The position numbers were made by a program, and so were the translations under genes. The notes under the pieces are model-generated. The model was not told the DNA's origin. It ran no database searches and saw only the letters and a list, made by a program, of their open reading frames with translations. DNA of 64,000 nucleotides. It comes from Flavonifractor hominis (GTDB lineage: Bacteria; Bacillota; Clostridia; Oscillospirales; Oscillospiraceae). Below, in pieces: positions 49,795-59,091 of the stretch; position 1 is the first letter of the stretch, and every line of letters starts with the position of its first letter. Where the stretch lies: the NCBI RefSeq assembly GCF_040095835.1, contig NZ_JBBMFT010000005.1, forward strand, positions 62,001-126,000. The letters are read 5' to 3'.

Positions 49795-49818
49795 GTTGTT
49801 AAAACAACATACTTGTTG
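49795..49818. promoter_or_regulatory. Overlapping palindromes between crp/fnr-type gene and hcp
   Basis: GTTGTT-AA-AACAAC (49795-49808) and CAACA-TACT-TGTTG (49805-49818) share bases. The first is centred about 41.5 bases before the predicted hcp start, the class II activator position for Crp/Fnr proteins. Both lie over or just past the predicted start of the regulator gene. They are candidate sites for the Crp/Fnr protein. Confidence 0.65.
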
Positions 49819-49823
49819 GAATA

Positions 49824-49852
49824 AATCTATTATACTATGCCCACAATGTCAA
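49824..49852 (-). promoter_or_regulatory. Promoter of the crp/fnr-gntR-flavoprotein operon
   Basis: On the - strand TTGACA (49852-49847) and TAGATT (49829-49824) are 17 bases apart. It overlaps the hcp -10 box. Confidence 0.72.
49831..49836 (+). promoter_or_regulatory. -10 box of the hcp promoter
   Basis: TATACT has no recognisable -35 box 16-18 bases upstream, as expected for an activator-dependent promoter. Confidence 0.6.
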
Positions 49853-49879
49853 GCAGATTTGCGCAGGAGGACCGATACA

Positions 49880-51520
49880 ATGGAACACAACATGTTTTGC
49901 TATCAGTGCCAGGAGACCGCCGGGTGCACCGGCTGCACCCGCATGGGGGTGTGCGGCAAGGGGCCGGAAGTGGCCGCCATGCAGGATCTGCTGGTCTATG
50001 TGACCCGGGGGCTGTGCGCCGTGACCACCGCCCTGCGGGAGCAGGGCGCGGCGGTGGAGGCACAGGTGGACCGCCTGGTCACCGAAAACCTCTTTACCAC
50101 CATCACCAACGCCAACTTTGACCAGCAGGCTATTGAGGAGCGCATCCGGGAGACCCTGGAGGTGAAGCGGGCCCTGCTGGAGCAGGTGCAGGGGGCCGGG
50201 ACCCTGCCCGAGGCCGCCCTTTGGGACGGCGCGGGGGACTGGCCGGCCAAGGCCGCCCAGGTGGGCGTGCTGGCCACCCGGGATGAGGACATCCGCTCCC
50301 TGCGGGAGCTCATCACCTACGGGCTCAAGGGCCTGTCCGCTTACAGCAAGCACGCCAACGCCCTGCTGTGCAGCGACGGGGAGGTGGACGCCTTCCTGCA
50401 GCGGGCCCTGGCCGCCACCCTGGATGACAGCCTGACGGCAGACGACCTGGTGGCCCTGACCCTGGAGACCGGCAAGTACGGCGTACAGGGCATGGCCCTG
50501 CTGGACAAGGCCAACACCTCCGCCTACGGAAACCCGGAGATCACCAAGGTCAACATCGGCGTGGGGAAGAACCCGGGCATCCTGATCTCCGGCCACGACC
50601 TGCGGGACCTGGAGATGCTGCTGGAGCAGACCCAGGGCACCGGGGTGGATGTATACACCCACTCCGAGATGCTCCCCGCCCACTACTATCCCGCCTTCAA
50701 GAAGTACCCCAACTTTGTGGGCAACTACGGCAACGCCTGGTGGAAGCAGAAGGAGGAGTTCGAGGCCTTCCACGGTCCCATCCTCATGACCACCAACTGC
50801 ATCGTGCCCCCCAGGGACAGCTACAAGGACCGGCTGTACACCACCGGCGCGGCGGGCTTCCCCGGCTGCAAGCACATCCCCGGCGGAGCAGGGGAGAAGA
50901 AGGACTTCTCCGCCCTCATTGCCCACGCCAAGAAGTGCGCCCCTCCCGCCGAGCTGGAGACCGGCGCGATCGTGGGCGGCTTCGCCCACGCCCAGGTGCT
51001 CTCCCTGGCCGACCAGGTGGTGGAGGCCGTGAAGAGCGGCGCCATCCGCAAGTTCGTGGTCATGGCCGGCTGCGACGGCCGGGCCAAGAGCCGGGACTAC
51101 TACACCGAGTTTGCCAAGGCCCTGCCCAAGGACGCCGTCATCCTCACCGCAGGCTGCGCCAAGTATAAGTACAACAAGCTGGACCTGGGCGACATCGGAG
51201 GCATCCCCCGGGTGCTGGACGCGGGCCAGTGCAACGACTCCTACTCCCTGGCGGTCATCGCCCTCAAGCTCAAGGAGGTCTTCGGACTGGAGGACATCAA
51301 TGAGCTGCCCATCGTCTACAACATCGCCTGGTACGAGCAGAAGGCGGTCATCGTGCTGCTGGCCCTGCTCTACCTGGGGGTGAAGAACATCCACCTGGGC
51401 CCCACCCTCCCGGCCTTCCTCAGCCCCAACGTGGCCAAGGTGCTGGTGGAGAACTTCGGCATCGCGGGCATCGGCAGCGTGGAGGACGATCTGGCCCTGT
51501 TCTTTGGGGACGGGCAGTAA
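49880..51520 (+). CDS. hcp: Hydroxylamine reductase / hybrid cluster protein
   Basis: A 546-residue iron-sulfur protein. The N-terminal cluster motif is MFCYQCQETAGCTGC followed by MGVCGKGPEV. Hybrid-cluster ligands are recognisable in the second half (SGHDLRDLEMLLEQT, HSEMLPAHYYP, TTNCIVPP, TGAAGFPGCKHI, then AGCDGRAKSRDYYTEFAKA). Hcp reduces NO, and reduces hydroxylamine in vitro, and protects anaerobes from nitrosative stress. ATG 49880 has AGGAGG 8 bases upstream; the longer frame crosses the promoter. No Hcr reductase is adjacent, so an external electron donor is needed. Confidence 0.97.
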   Translation: MEHNMFCYQCQETAGCTGCTRMGVCGKGPEVAAMQDLLVYVTRGLCAVTTALREQGAAVEAQVDRLVTENLFTTITNANFDQQAIEERIRETLEVKRALLEQVQGAGTLPEAALWDGAGDWPAKAAQVGVLATRDEDIRSLRELITYGLKGLSAYSKHANALLCSDGEVDAFLQRALAATLDDSLTADDLVALTLETGKYGVQGMALLDKANTSAYGNPEITKVNIGVGKNPGILISGHDLRDLEMLLEQTQGTGVDVYTHSEMLPAHYYPAFKKYPNFVGNYGNAWWKQKEEFEAFHGPILMTTNCIVPPRDSYKDRLYTTGAAGFPGCKHIPGGAGEKKDFSALIAHAKKCAPPAELETGAIVGGFAHAQVLSLADQVVEAVKSGAIRKFVVMAGCDGRAKSRDYYTEFAKALPKDAVILTAGCAKYKYNKLDLGDIGGIPRVLDAGQCNDSYSLAVIALKLKEVFGLEDINELPIVYNIAWYEQKAVIVLLALLYLGVKNIHLGPTLPAFLSPNVAKVLVENFGIAGIGSVEDDLALFFGDGQ

Positions 51521-51533
51521 CCGGACACAGCGC

Positions 51534-51566
51534 AAAAAACGCGGCAGGCACAGCCTGCCGCGTTTT
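51534..51566. terminator. Bidirectional terminator, hcp / tspO
   Basis: ACGCGGCAGGC pairs with GCCTGCCGCGT around ACA, with A's before and T's after. Confidence 0.95.
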
Positions 51567-51570
51567 GCGT

Positions 51571-52047
51571 TTACCGGTTGAGCAGCCAGACCCCCAGGTT
51601 GAGGTAGGCCGCAAAGCTCACCCACAGCAGGTAGGGCACCTGCAGCCAGGCGGCCGCCTTGTCCACCCGGCGGAAGGACAGGATCATCCACAGGATGAGC
51701 CCCCACAGGATCAGCAGCCACAGCAGGGCCGGGCCGAAGGCCTGGAGGTTGAAGAAGAGGATGCTCCAGAAAAAGTTGAAGCCCAGCTGAACGAAAAAGG
51801 CGGTCAGGGCCCGGGAGCGGTCGGCGGAGGGAGCGGAGAGATAGATCCGCGCCGCGCCCACGCCCATCAGGGCAAACAGCCCGGCCCACACGATGGGAAA
51901 GACCACCGGCGGCGGGGACAGGGGCGGCTGACGGATGGACTGGCTGTACTGCCGGGCGCCGTCCCGGGTCAGCCAGCCGGACAGTCCGCCCACCGCCTCG
52001 GCCAGGACCGTCCACGAAGCATAGACACCCCATTTGTGCTGATTCAT
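51571..52047 (-). CDS. TspO/MBR-family membrane protein
   Basis: A 158-residue protein with five membrane segments. The family core is clear: IRQPPLSPPPVVFPIVW, then FFVQLGFNFFWSILFF, and PYLLWVSFAAYLNLGVWLLNR at the end. TspO proteins bind porphyrins and other tetrapyrroles and act in stress or tetrapyrrole handling. That would fit the tetrapyrrole run 40 kb away, but no link is shown. It is convergent with hcp. The upstream ribosome site is weak (GCGGGTGATGGTAT). Confidence 0.93.
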   Translation of the reverse strand: MNQHKWGVYASWTVLAEAVGGLSGWLTRDGARQYSQSIRQPPLSPPPVVFPIVWAGLFALMGVGAARIYLSAPSADRSRALTAFFVQLGFNFFWSILFFNLQAFGPALLWLLILWGLILWMILSFRRVDKAAAWLQVPYLLWVSFAAYLNLGVWLLNR

Positions 52048-52402
52048 ATACCATCACCCGCTCAGAGCATATGCAGATTTGTGCATTTGGATACGCTCCG
52101 GCCGGTACCAAAGTTTGACCGGGCTTCCAGTTCCAAAAACGTAGAATACCAGAAAAAGATTGACAGAACGGCCCAAGCGGAAGAAAAAGCGCCGGTACGC
52201 TATGGAAAGATGCATAAAATGCCGCGTCCTCGGATGGTGGACGGAATGGTTGCATCTTCTAAGAAGAGCTGTTATAATGCCAATAGAACGCCGTCATATT
52301 ACACAAAAATAAAGGGGAGGATAATAAAAAAATATTGCAAAATGGCGGCAAATGGAAAAACCGGTAGGAAAGCAGTGACACAGCAGAAGGAGGAATCAAA
52401 CC
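52048..52402. other. Intergenic region between tspO and the SLH peptidase gene
   Basis: This 355-base gap is lower in GC than its surroundings. It holds the leader of the SLH peptidase gene, with a promoter at 52250-52278 and an A-rich stretch (about 52300-52340) before the AAGGAGG site. No convincing promoter for tspO, no RNA gene and no small ORF with a ribosome site were found. Confidence 0.6.
52250..52278 (+). promoter_or_regulatory. Promoter of the SLH peptidase gene
   Basis: TTGCAT (52250-52255) and a consensus TATAAT (52273-52278) are 17 bases apart. The leader to the GTG start is about 118 bases. Confidence 0.83.
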
Positions 52403-55400
52403 GTGAAGCAGCACAAGCAGCAACTCAGGCGATCCCTTTCCCTGTTATTAACACTGGCCATGCTCTGTTCCTTCCTGGTCATCCCCGCTGCGGCGAGTGA
52501 GGATGCGGACCTGCCCCAGGATCTGGATGCCATCGTGGATCTGCTGGGGGGCGACGCAGGGGTGGACGGCGAGTCCGCCTTTGACTACCTGGGTACCGTA
52601 TTCCTCGGCTGGCGGACAACCGGCGGCCCGTGGCAGAATTATGTGATCAATGATTTTATCGGAGACGCCATGATCGAGGCCGGCTATGTGGACGCCGGAG
52701 ACTCGTATACCGGCGCGGAATTCTCCGATAAAACCCATGACTATACGCAGGACTTCTTCTGGGTCCAGCACGATGCGTCCTCCTCCCTGACCTGGGCGCC
52801 CGAGTACGCCCGGATGGAGATCACCTCCATCCAGAAGGACGGGCAGGAACTGAGCGAGGAGGACCCGCTGTACGCCCTGCGGGACGTGGTCAACGTGGAG
52901 AGCTACTCCTTTGACCCCACCAGCGAGATCTATCAGGCCCATTACATCGAGCTCTATGATCTGGACGCCAAGGTGGGCGACACCGACGGCTTTGTGAAGG
53001 CCATGTCCGCCTGGATCAATGAGAAGGATGAGACCGGCAAGCGGGTCAACGTCTTCCCAGAAGGGGAGGAGCCCGGCGATCCCCGTGGCCCCGAAGCCCA
53101 CCTGAACCGGCGGGCCCACCTGGCCACCAACACCGGCTTCAACGTCACTGCCGAGGAGCTGGAGCAGATCCGCGCCAACCCCGGCAACGTCCGGGACCTG
53201 GTGGCCGGCAAGACCGGTGAAGTGGTCTATGTGGGCGACGTGAACAGCTTCGACGGCGACAAGTCCGCGCTGAAGGGCAAGATCCTGCTGTGCGACTCGG
53301 CCAACCGGAACAACTTTAAGTTTGCCCAGGAGGTGGGCGCGGTCTCGGTGATGACCACCGCCGCCCTGGACAACTACAGCAACCCCGAGATCGACGACAA
53401 CTGGTTCGGCGCCCAGGACCCGGCCATGACCGACTGGTATGAGAGCTGGTACGGCGGCACCGACGAGTGGTACACCAACTCCGCCCGCTTTGCCGGCGGG
53501 GCCGGCGCCGCCTCCAACCAGCAGGCCATGAACTCCGGCGCCCCCATCGTGGAGTGGAACATCTCTCCCGACCAGTACAACGCCATCCGCACCCTGCAGC
53601 AGGCCGGGTGCACCGTGACCATGAACGTGGCCACCGTGGGCCAGATGTACGGCATGAGCGACCCCAGCGTGCCCGCCGCCCAGGGTCAGCTTACCGCCAT
53701 TGCCGAGATCAAGGGCTCCAACCCCGAGCTGCAGCACCAGCGCATCGTGCTGGCCGCCCACGTGCAGGAGCCCGGCTGTGACGACAACGCCACCGGCGTG
53801 GCCCTCAACATGGAGCTGGCCATCCGCACCAAGCAGCTCATCGATGAGGGCGTGCTGCCCCGTCCCGAGCGGACCATCGTCTTCATGTGGGGCGATGAGA
53901 TGTCCTTCTCCGACCTGTATCTGGACGCCCACCCCGACGAGGTGCAGGACATCATCTGCTGCATCGACCTGGACATGGTGGGCGAGGACCCGGACAAGAC
54001 CGGCGGCCCCATGCGCATCGAGAAGGCCCCCGATCCCGCGGCCTACTACAACTACACCCTGGACAACATCCCGGAGGATCCCCTCTATTACGATGACACC
54101 CGCAGCGACTCCGACGGTAAGTTCGTCCGCCTGCCCGACTCCCACACCCTGTGGGGCGCCGGCAACCCCGGCAGCTACGATCTGGGCGGCGTGTTCATCA
54201 ACGATCTGTACATGGCCTCCGCCCAGTCGGCCCGCACCAAGGTGGCCGACACCCTGAAGTACGACTTTGCCGTGGACGTGTGCCCCTATGAGGGCGGCAG
54301 CGACCACAGCCGCTTCCTGGCCAAGGACGTGCCCGCGGTGCTGACCTGGCACTTCACCGACTACGTCTACCACACCACTGTGGACACCCTGTACATGGCC
54401 AGCGCCGACGAGATGGAGAGCGTGGGCATTACCTCCCTGGCGGCGGGCTACTTTGCCGCCAACCCCACCCGGTACACCGGGGAGATGCTCCAGATCCTGG
54501 AGGACGCGGCCCAGGCCCGCTTCGATTCCGAGGCCGAGTACAACACCAAGGCCCACAAGGACTGGGCCGACACCACCGGCGGCAGTGTGAAGAGTGCCTA
54601 TGAGGAGGAGACCGAGATCCTCTCCGCCTGGGCCACCTGGTACCGGGAGGCCATCCAGACCTGCGCCAAGTACTTCTCCTCCAACGAGGAGCTGGCGAAG
54701 CCCCATCTGGCGGCCATCGACGCCATGGAGCAGAAGGCCCTGGCCGACGCCAAGGAGATCTTCCTGGGCGAGAAGCTGACCCTGGACAACACCGATCTCA
54801 TCATGGACCAGAACGACATGGCCTTCAACGCCTCCCTCACCGTGTGGGATACCGAGGAGACCGCCAAGTGGTCCCAGGATGAGTGGACCCAGTGGGCCAA
54901 GGGGCTGACCTGGTGGCTCACCCGGGAGGGCAGCGAGCAGGACAGCGCGCTCTACCCCCACGTGTACACCGGCGACCGGCTGGACAACTGGACCACCTGG
55001 GGCTCCAACGGCACCGACGGCAGCGCCTACTTCCAGCTGGACGAGGTCAAGGTCGCCGACAAGGGCGACTATGTCACCGTCAGCCTGAGCTTCCGCACGG
55101 CCGCGCCCTTCTTCTATAATAAGAACGGCGTGGGCGGCAACGGCCTGCTGCGCAACTCCGACAGCTACCGCAACGTGTACGGCAGCTTCATCGGCGGCTA
55201 CACCTTCTCCGTCAAGGACGGGGACAACGTGGTTGCCACCCTGGATGAGCCCGTCAAGTTCAACATCTATGAGAGCTACCGCCGCTATGCCGACGTGATG
55301 GAGGAGCTGGAGCAGATCAAGGCCGCGGCCGAGGCCAAGGGCCGCTACTTCGAGATCACCACCTCCGGCACCAGCGAGGCCGGCTACGACCAGGTCTACG

Positions 55401-58400
55401 TGACCCTGTCCGACAGCGCCGCCTCCGTGGAGCAGTTCCAGAAGATGAACCAGACGGCCATCACCGACCCCGCCTCCCTCCAGCAGCAGATCAAGGACAA
55501 AACCCTGAAGAATTACCGGGTGCCCTTTATGATCAACAACGTCCACTCCGACGAGATGCCCGGCGTGGACGCCCAGATGGACCTGCTGTGGGAGCTGGCC
55601 ACCGCCGACCGGATCACCTACAACACCCTCACCGGCCTGAAGAGCGGCGAGGAAGTGGACATGAGCCTGTTTGCCCCCGACGTGGTGGATCTGGGCATCA
55701 CCGGCTTTGGCTCCCGCAAGCTGCTGCCCGGCGGTTCCGGTGAGAACAACGTGACCCAGGGCGCCGGCGAGATCTACAACATCAGCGAGGACATCGTCTA
55801 CTCGGTGGATGAGCTGCTGGATCACCTGATCCTGGTGGTCTGCCCCAACGAGAACCCCGACGGGCGCACTTACAACACCCGCCGCAACTCCAACGGCTTC
55901 GACCTTAACCGCGACGCCTCCAACCAGACCCAGAGCGAGACCCGGGGCCTGGCCAAGATGATCAACGAGTGGAACCCCGTGGTCTTTGCCGAGCTGCACG
56001 GCTACATGTCCGAATTCCTGGTAGAGCCCTGCACGCCGCCCCACGAGCCCAACCTGGAGTACGACCTGCTGGTCAAGAACTTCATGCTGGGCGCCGAGGC
56101 CTACGGTATGTCGGCCCTGGCCACCACCGACAAGCAGTACGACTTTGATGTGAAGTTCCGCACCTACTATACCCCCCTGCGGGACGACTACGACCCGCAG
56201 ACCATGAAGTGGTCCGCCTGGGACGACCTGTGCACCAACTACGGCCCCAGCTACGCCATGCTCAACTGCGGCTCCCTGGGCTACACCATTGAGACCCCCG
56301 GCGCCAACCAGGCCTCCACCCAGCTGTTCGTCAGCGGTATGTACGGACTGATGGACTATGTGATGGACCACAAGGAGGACATCTACCTCAACCAGCTGGA
56401 GTTCTTCCGCCGCGGCATCGAAAATGAGGACCACCGGGCCGACATGCAGTCCTGGTACGTGGACATCAGCAACCAGGCCCTGGAAGAGGACACCTGGCGC
56501 GTGCCCTATGCCGAGAACAACAACTACTTCCCCGAGTACTATGTGATCCCCGTGGACGGCGCCTCCCAGCGGGACGTGGCCGACGCCTATGAGATGGGTC
56601 AGTTCCTGCTGCGCAACGGCGTACAGGTGTCGGCGCTGGACCGGGACGTGAGTGTGGACGGCACCACCTACCGGGCGGGCACCCTGGTGGTGGATATGCA
56701 CCAGGCCAAGCGCAACTACGCCAACGCCGTGCTGTGGCGGGGCGCGGACGCCTCGGCCTCCGGCTTCCCCGAGCTCTACTCCGAGTCCGTGTCCAACTTC
56801 CCGGAGATGCGCGGCTTTGACTGCATCCCCGTGGCCAAGGCGGACGCCTTTGCCGGCAGCCTGCGCACCCTCAGCACCATCACCCCCGCATCCACCTTCT
56901 CCGGCGTATCCGACCGGGCGGTGGTCATCGCCAACAGCGGCAACGAGGCCGTCCGGGCCGTCAATGCCATGCTGGCCAAGGATATCCCCGTGGGCCTCAT
57001 CACCGAGGGCGACTATACGGGCGACTTCGTGGTGGACTATGACGACTACGTGGGCATCCGGGAGCAGTTCACCCTGACCGCCACCGGCGTGTCCACCATG
57101 CCCGTGGCCTATGAGATCGAGCAGCCCACCCTGTTCCTCACCGGCCGCTACGACGCGTTCAGCAGCGGCAAGATCACCGAGGGCTACTACGCCCAGTGGT
57201 TCTCCGAGGGCTACGGCTTCTACGATTACCGCAACGTGTACAGCAACGGCACCTCCGCCCAGGACGTGATGGCCTATGAAAAGCAGCTGGGCTTCTCCAC
57301 CACCAGCGACCCGGCCAAGGCCGACGTGATCGTGGGCTCCGTGGCTGCCAACCAGGGCGAGACCGGTACGGCCGCCGTGGAGGCCATCCGCTCCGGCGTG
57401 CCCTACATCGCCACCGGCAGCTCCCCGCTGCGCTACATCCAGAGCGAGTTGCTCACCGACCTGGAGTACACCACCCTGGGCATGGAGGCCCTGCACACCG
57501 TCACCTACCCCACCGACAGCCTGACCACCGCCAGCTATGTGGGCGACGAGGACTTTGTCACCTATACCTATAACTGCGGCGTCATCACCAAGCTGCCCGA
57601 GGGAGCCCAGGTGCTGATCCAGGCCGCCGAGAAGGACGCCTTCATCGCCGGCTGCTGCCTGAACGACGCGGGCACCCCCATCGACGGCTATCCCGAGGCC
57701 TTTGCCATCCAGCGCGACGGCATGGACCTGACCGTCTTTGCCAACTCCATCGTCAACCGCACCCACCAGCAGGACGACTACCGCTATGTGACCAACACCA
57801 TCTACTCCAAGGTGCTCTCCGACGAGCCCATGCAGATCCAGATGGGCGGCGGCGATGACGGCGGAAGCTCGGGCTCCGGCTCCAGCTCCGGCAGCACTGC
57901 CACCATCGAGATCAAGAAGAGCGAAGGCGGCACCGTGACCGCCGACCCGAAGAACCCCTCCGCCGGCAGCAAGGTCACCCTGAGCGTGAAGGCCAACGAC
58001 GGCTATGAGCTGGCCGGGATCACCGTGACCGACCGCAACGGCAAGCAGATTACCCTGGAGGATCTGGGCAGCGGCAAGTACAGCTACACCCAGCCCTCCG
58101 GCAAGGTCACCGTTACCGCCACCTTCCGTCAGGTCGGCGCCTTCACCGATACCGCCGGACACTGGGCGGCCGACGCCATCCGGCAGGTGGCCGAGCAGGG
58201 CCTGATGAACGGCGTGGGCGGCGGACGCTTCGCCCCCGACGACACCCTCAGCCGCGCCATGGTGGTCACCATCCTCTACCGTATGTCCGGCGCCACTGCC
58301 GCCACCGCGGCCAGCTTCTCCGACGTGCCCGCCGGCACCTGGTACACCGACGCCGTGGGCTGGGCGGCCCAGAACGGCGTGGTCAAGGGCTACGGCAACG

Positions 58401-58678
58401 GCACCTTCGGTCCCAATGACCCCATCAGCCGGGAGCAGCTGGCGGTCATCCTGTACCGCTATGCCGCCCTCACCGGGCTGGATACCAAGGCGGACGGCGC
58501 GGATCTGACCGGCTTCACTGACGGCGGCAGCGTCAGCAGCTGGGCCGTGGAGGCCATGACCTGGGCGGTGCACCAGGGCCTCATCACCGGCAAGCCCAGC
58601 AACGTGCTCCATCCCGAGGGAACTGCCACCCGCGGCGAAGCGGCCACCATCCTGGTCCGCTTTCTGGAGCTGAAGTAA
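52403..58678 (+). CDS. Giant secreted SLH-anchored protein with M28-like and M14-like peptidase modules
   Basis: A 2091-residue surface protein. Residues 1-31 are a signal peptide. About 270-420 resembles a PA (protease-associated) insert. About 440-660 is M28-like: H453 in LAAHVQEPG, D460 in CDDNATG, then WGDEMSF, CIDLDMVGE and H657 in YHTTVD. About 970-1310 is M14-like: H1048/E1051 in NVHSDEMPG, DLNRDAS, H1199 in ELHGY and E1297 in TIETPG, a full zinc and catalytic set. About 1440-1810 is unassigned. A Gly/Ser linker and an InlB-repeat-like beta domain lead to three SLH modules (about 1913-2090) for cell-wall attachment. GTG 52403 has AAGGAGG 9 bases upstream. Confidence 0.87.
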   Translation: MKQHKQQLRRSLSLLLTLAMLCSFLVIPAAASEDADLPQDLDAIVDLLGGDAGVDGESAFDYLGTVFLGWRTTGGPWQNYVINDFIGDAMIEAGYVDAGDSYTGAEFSDKTHDYTQDFFWVQHDASSSLTWAPEYARMEITSIQKDGQELSEEDPLYALRDVVNVESYSFDPTSEIYQAHYIELYDLDAKVGDTDGFVKAMSAWINEKDETGKRVNVFPEGEEPGDPRGPEAHLNRRAHLATNTGFNVTAEELEQIRANPGNVRDLVAGKTGEVVYVGDVNSFDGDKSALKGKILLCDSANRNNFKFAQEVGAVSVMTTAALDNYSNPEIDDNWFGAQDPAMTDWYESWYGGTDEWYTNSARFAGGAGAASNQQAMNSGAPIVEWNISPDQYNAIRTLQQAGCTVTMNVATVGQMYGMSDPSVPAAQGQLTAIAEIKGSNPELQHQRIVLAAHVQEPGCDDNATGVALNMELAIRTKQLIDEGVLPRPERTIVFMWGDEMSFSDLYLDAHPDEVQDIICCIDLDMVGEDPDKTGGPMRIEKAPDPAAYYNYTLDNIPEDPLYYDDTRSDSDGKFVRLPDSHTLWGAGNPGSYDLGGVFINDLYMASAQSARTKVADTLKYDFAVDVCPYEGGSDHSRFLAKDVPAVLTWHFTDYVYHTTVDTLYMASADEMESVGITSLAAGYFAANPTRYTGEMLQILEDAAQARFDSEAEYNTKAHKDWADTTGGSVKSAYEEETEILSAWATWYREAIQTCAKYFSSNEELAKPHLAAIDAMEQKALADAKEIFLGEKLTLDNTDLIMDQNDMAFNASLTVWDTEETAKWSQDEWTQWAKGLTWWLTREGSEQDSALYPHVYTGDRLDNWTTWGSNGTDGSAYFQLDEVKVADKGDYVTVSLSFRTAAPFFYNKNGVGGNGLLRNSDSYRNVYGSFIGGYTFSVKDGDNVVATLDEPVKFNIYESYRRYADVMEELEQIKAAAEAKGRYFEITTSGTSEAGYDQVYVTLSDSAASVEQFQKMNQTAITDPASLQQQIKDKTLKNYRVPFMINNVHSDEMPGVDAQMDLLWELATADRITYNTLTGLKSGEEVDMSLFAPDVVDLGITGFGSRKLLPGGSGENNVTQGAGEIYNISEDIVYSVDELLDHLILVVCPNENPDGRTYNTRRNSNGFDLNRDASNQTQSETRGLAKMINEWNPVVFAELHGYMSEFLVEPCTPPHEPNLEYDLLVKNFMLGAEAYGMSALATTDKQYDFDVKFRTYYTPLRDDYDPQTMKWSAWDDLCTNYGPSYAMLNCGSLGYTIETPGANQASTQLFVSGMYGLMDYVMDHKEDIYLNQLEFFRRGIENEDHRADMQSWYVDISNQALEEDTWRVPYAENNNYFPEYYVIPVDGASQRDVADAYEMGQFLLRNGVQVSALDRDVSVDGTTYRAGTLVVDMHQAKRNYANAVLWRGADASASGFPELYSESVSNFPEMRGFDCIPVAKADAFAGSLRTLSTITPASTFSGVSDRAVVIANSGNEAVRAVNAMLAKDIPVGLITEGDYTGDFVVDYDDYVGIREQFTLTATGVSTMPVAYEIEQPTLFLTGRYDAFSSGKITEGYYAQWFSEGYGFYDYRNVYSNGTSAQDVMAYEKQLGFSTTSDPAKADVIVGSVAANQGETGTAAVEAIRSGVPYIATGSSPLRYIQSELLTDLEYTTLGMEALHTVTYPTDSLTTASYVGDEDFVTYTYNCGVITKLPEGAQVLIQAAEKDAFIAGCCLNDAGTPIDGYPEAFAIQRDGMDLTVFANSIVNRTHQQDDYRYVTNTIYSKVLSDEPMQIQMGGGDDGGSSGSGSSSGSTATIEIKKSEGGTVTADPKNPSAGSKVTLSVKANDGYELAGITVTDRNGKQITLEDLGSGKYSYTQPSGKVTVTATFRQVGAFTDTAGHWAADAIRQVAEQGLMNGVGGGRFAPDDTLSRAMVVTILYRMSGATAATAASFSDVPAGTWYTDAVGWAAQNGVVKGYGNGTFGPNDPISREQLAVILYRYAALTGLDTKADGADLTGFTDGGSVSSWAVEAMTWAVHQGLITGKPSNVLHPEGTATRGEAATILVRFLELK

Positions 58679-58717
58679 ATGTTTCCTCCCCCTTGATCCG
58701 CTGGTGAGACACCGGCA

Positions 58718-58752
58718 GGGAGCGCCCCCGCTGCTGCAGCGGGGGCGCTCCC
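58718..58752 (+). terminator. Terminator-like hairpin after the SLH peptidase gene
   Basis: GGGAGCGCCCCCGCTG pairs with CAGCGGGGGCGCTCCC around CTG, a 16-bp perfect stem. The following CGCTGTTTA is a poor T-run, so termination may be incomplete. Confidence 0.78.
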
Positions 58753-58910
58753 GCTGTTTAAGGCCGGTTTTGGCAAAATGTATAGCATCCAAATGATGCA
58801 AAAGAGCCGTAAAATGAAACTGGGCATAAAAAAACGGAACAGGATAACGTTTTACTCCTGGCGCCGCTGAAAGCGGAAATGGACAAAAGGGAGAAAAAAA
58901 GACGCACACA

Positions 58911-58938
58911 TTGCAATGGATAGCAGGAAGGTTATAAT
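58911..58938 (+). promoter_or_regulatory. Promoter of the SLH glycosidase gene
   Basis: TTGCAA (58911-58916) and consensus TATAAT (58933-58938) are 16 bases apart. Confidence 0.82.
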
Positions 58939-59091
58939 CAGATATAGACTAACTGGTCGGCATTTCCTTTCAGAAAAGAATGGGTCCGGCAGGAGAGGAG
59001 GGGAAGATACCGGCGGAGCGGACCCGGACGGAGTGTGCAGATCAAACAGGTTAGGCAGAAGAAGCGAGACGGAAAGACAGGAGTGTATCAA

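Larger units (their letters stand above)
58679..59091. other. Intergenic region between the two SLH genes
   Basis: This 413-base gap holds a hairpin at 58718-58752, an AT-rich stretch and a promoter at 58911-58938 with a leader of about 145 bases. The leader is rich in A and G, has no obvious riboswitch fold I recognise, and carries no small ORF with a ribosome site. Confidence 0.6.

Noticed and set aside
51565..52500. A 311-codon + strand frame covering the tspO-SLH gap
   Set aside because: It is antisense to tspO, passes through the SLH gene promoter and overlaps its signal peptide in another frame, with no ribosome site.
52448..58909. A 2153-codon open frame on the - strand opposite the SLH peptidase gene
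   Set aside because: It is a shadow of strong G/C third-position bias. The + strand frame has a signal peptide, peptidase motifs, SLH modules and a ribosome site, while the - strand product is low-complexity Gly/Val/His with no domain or start site.
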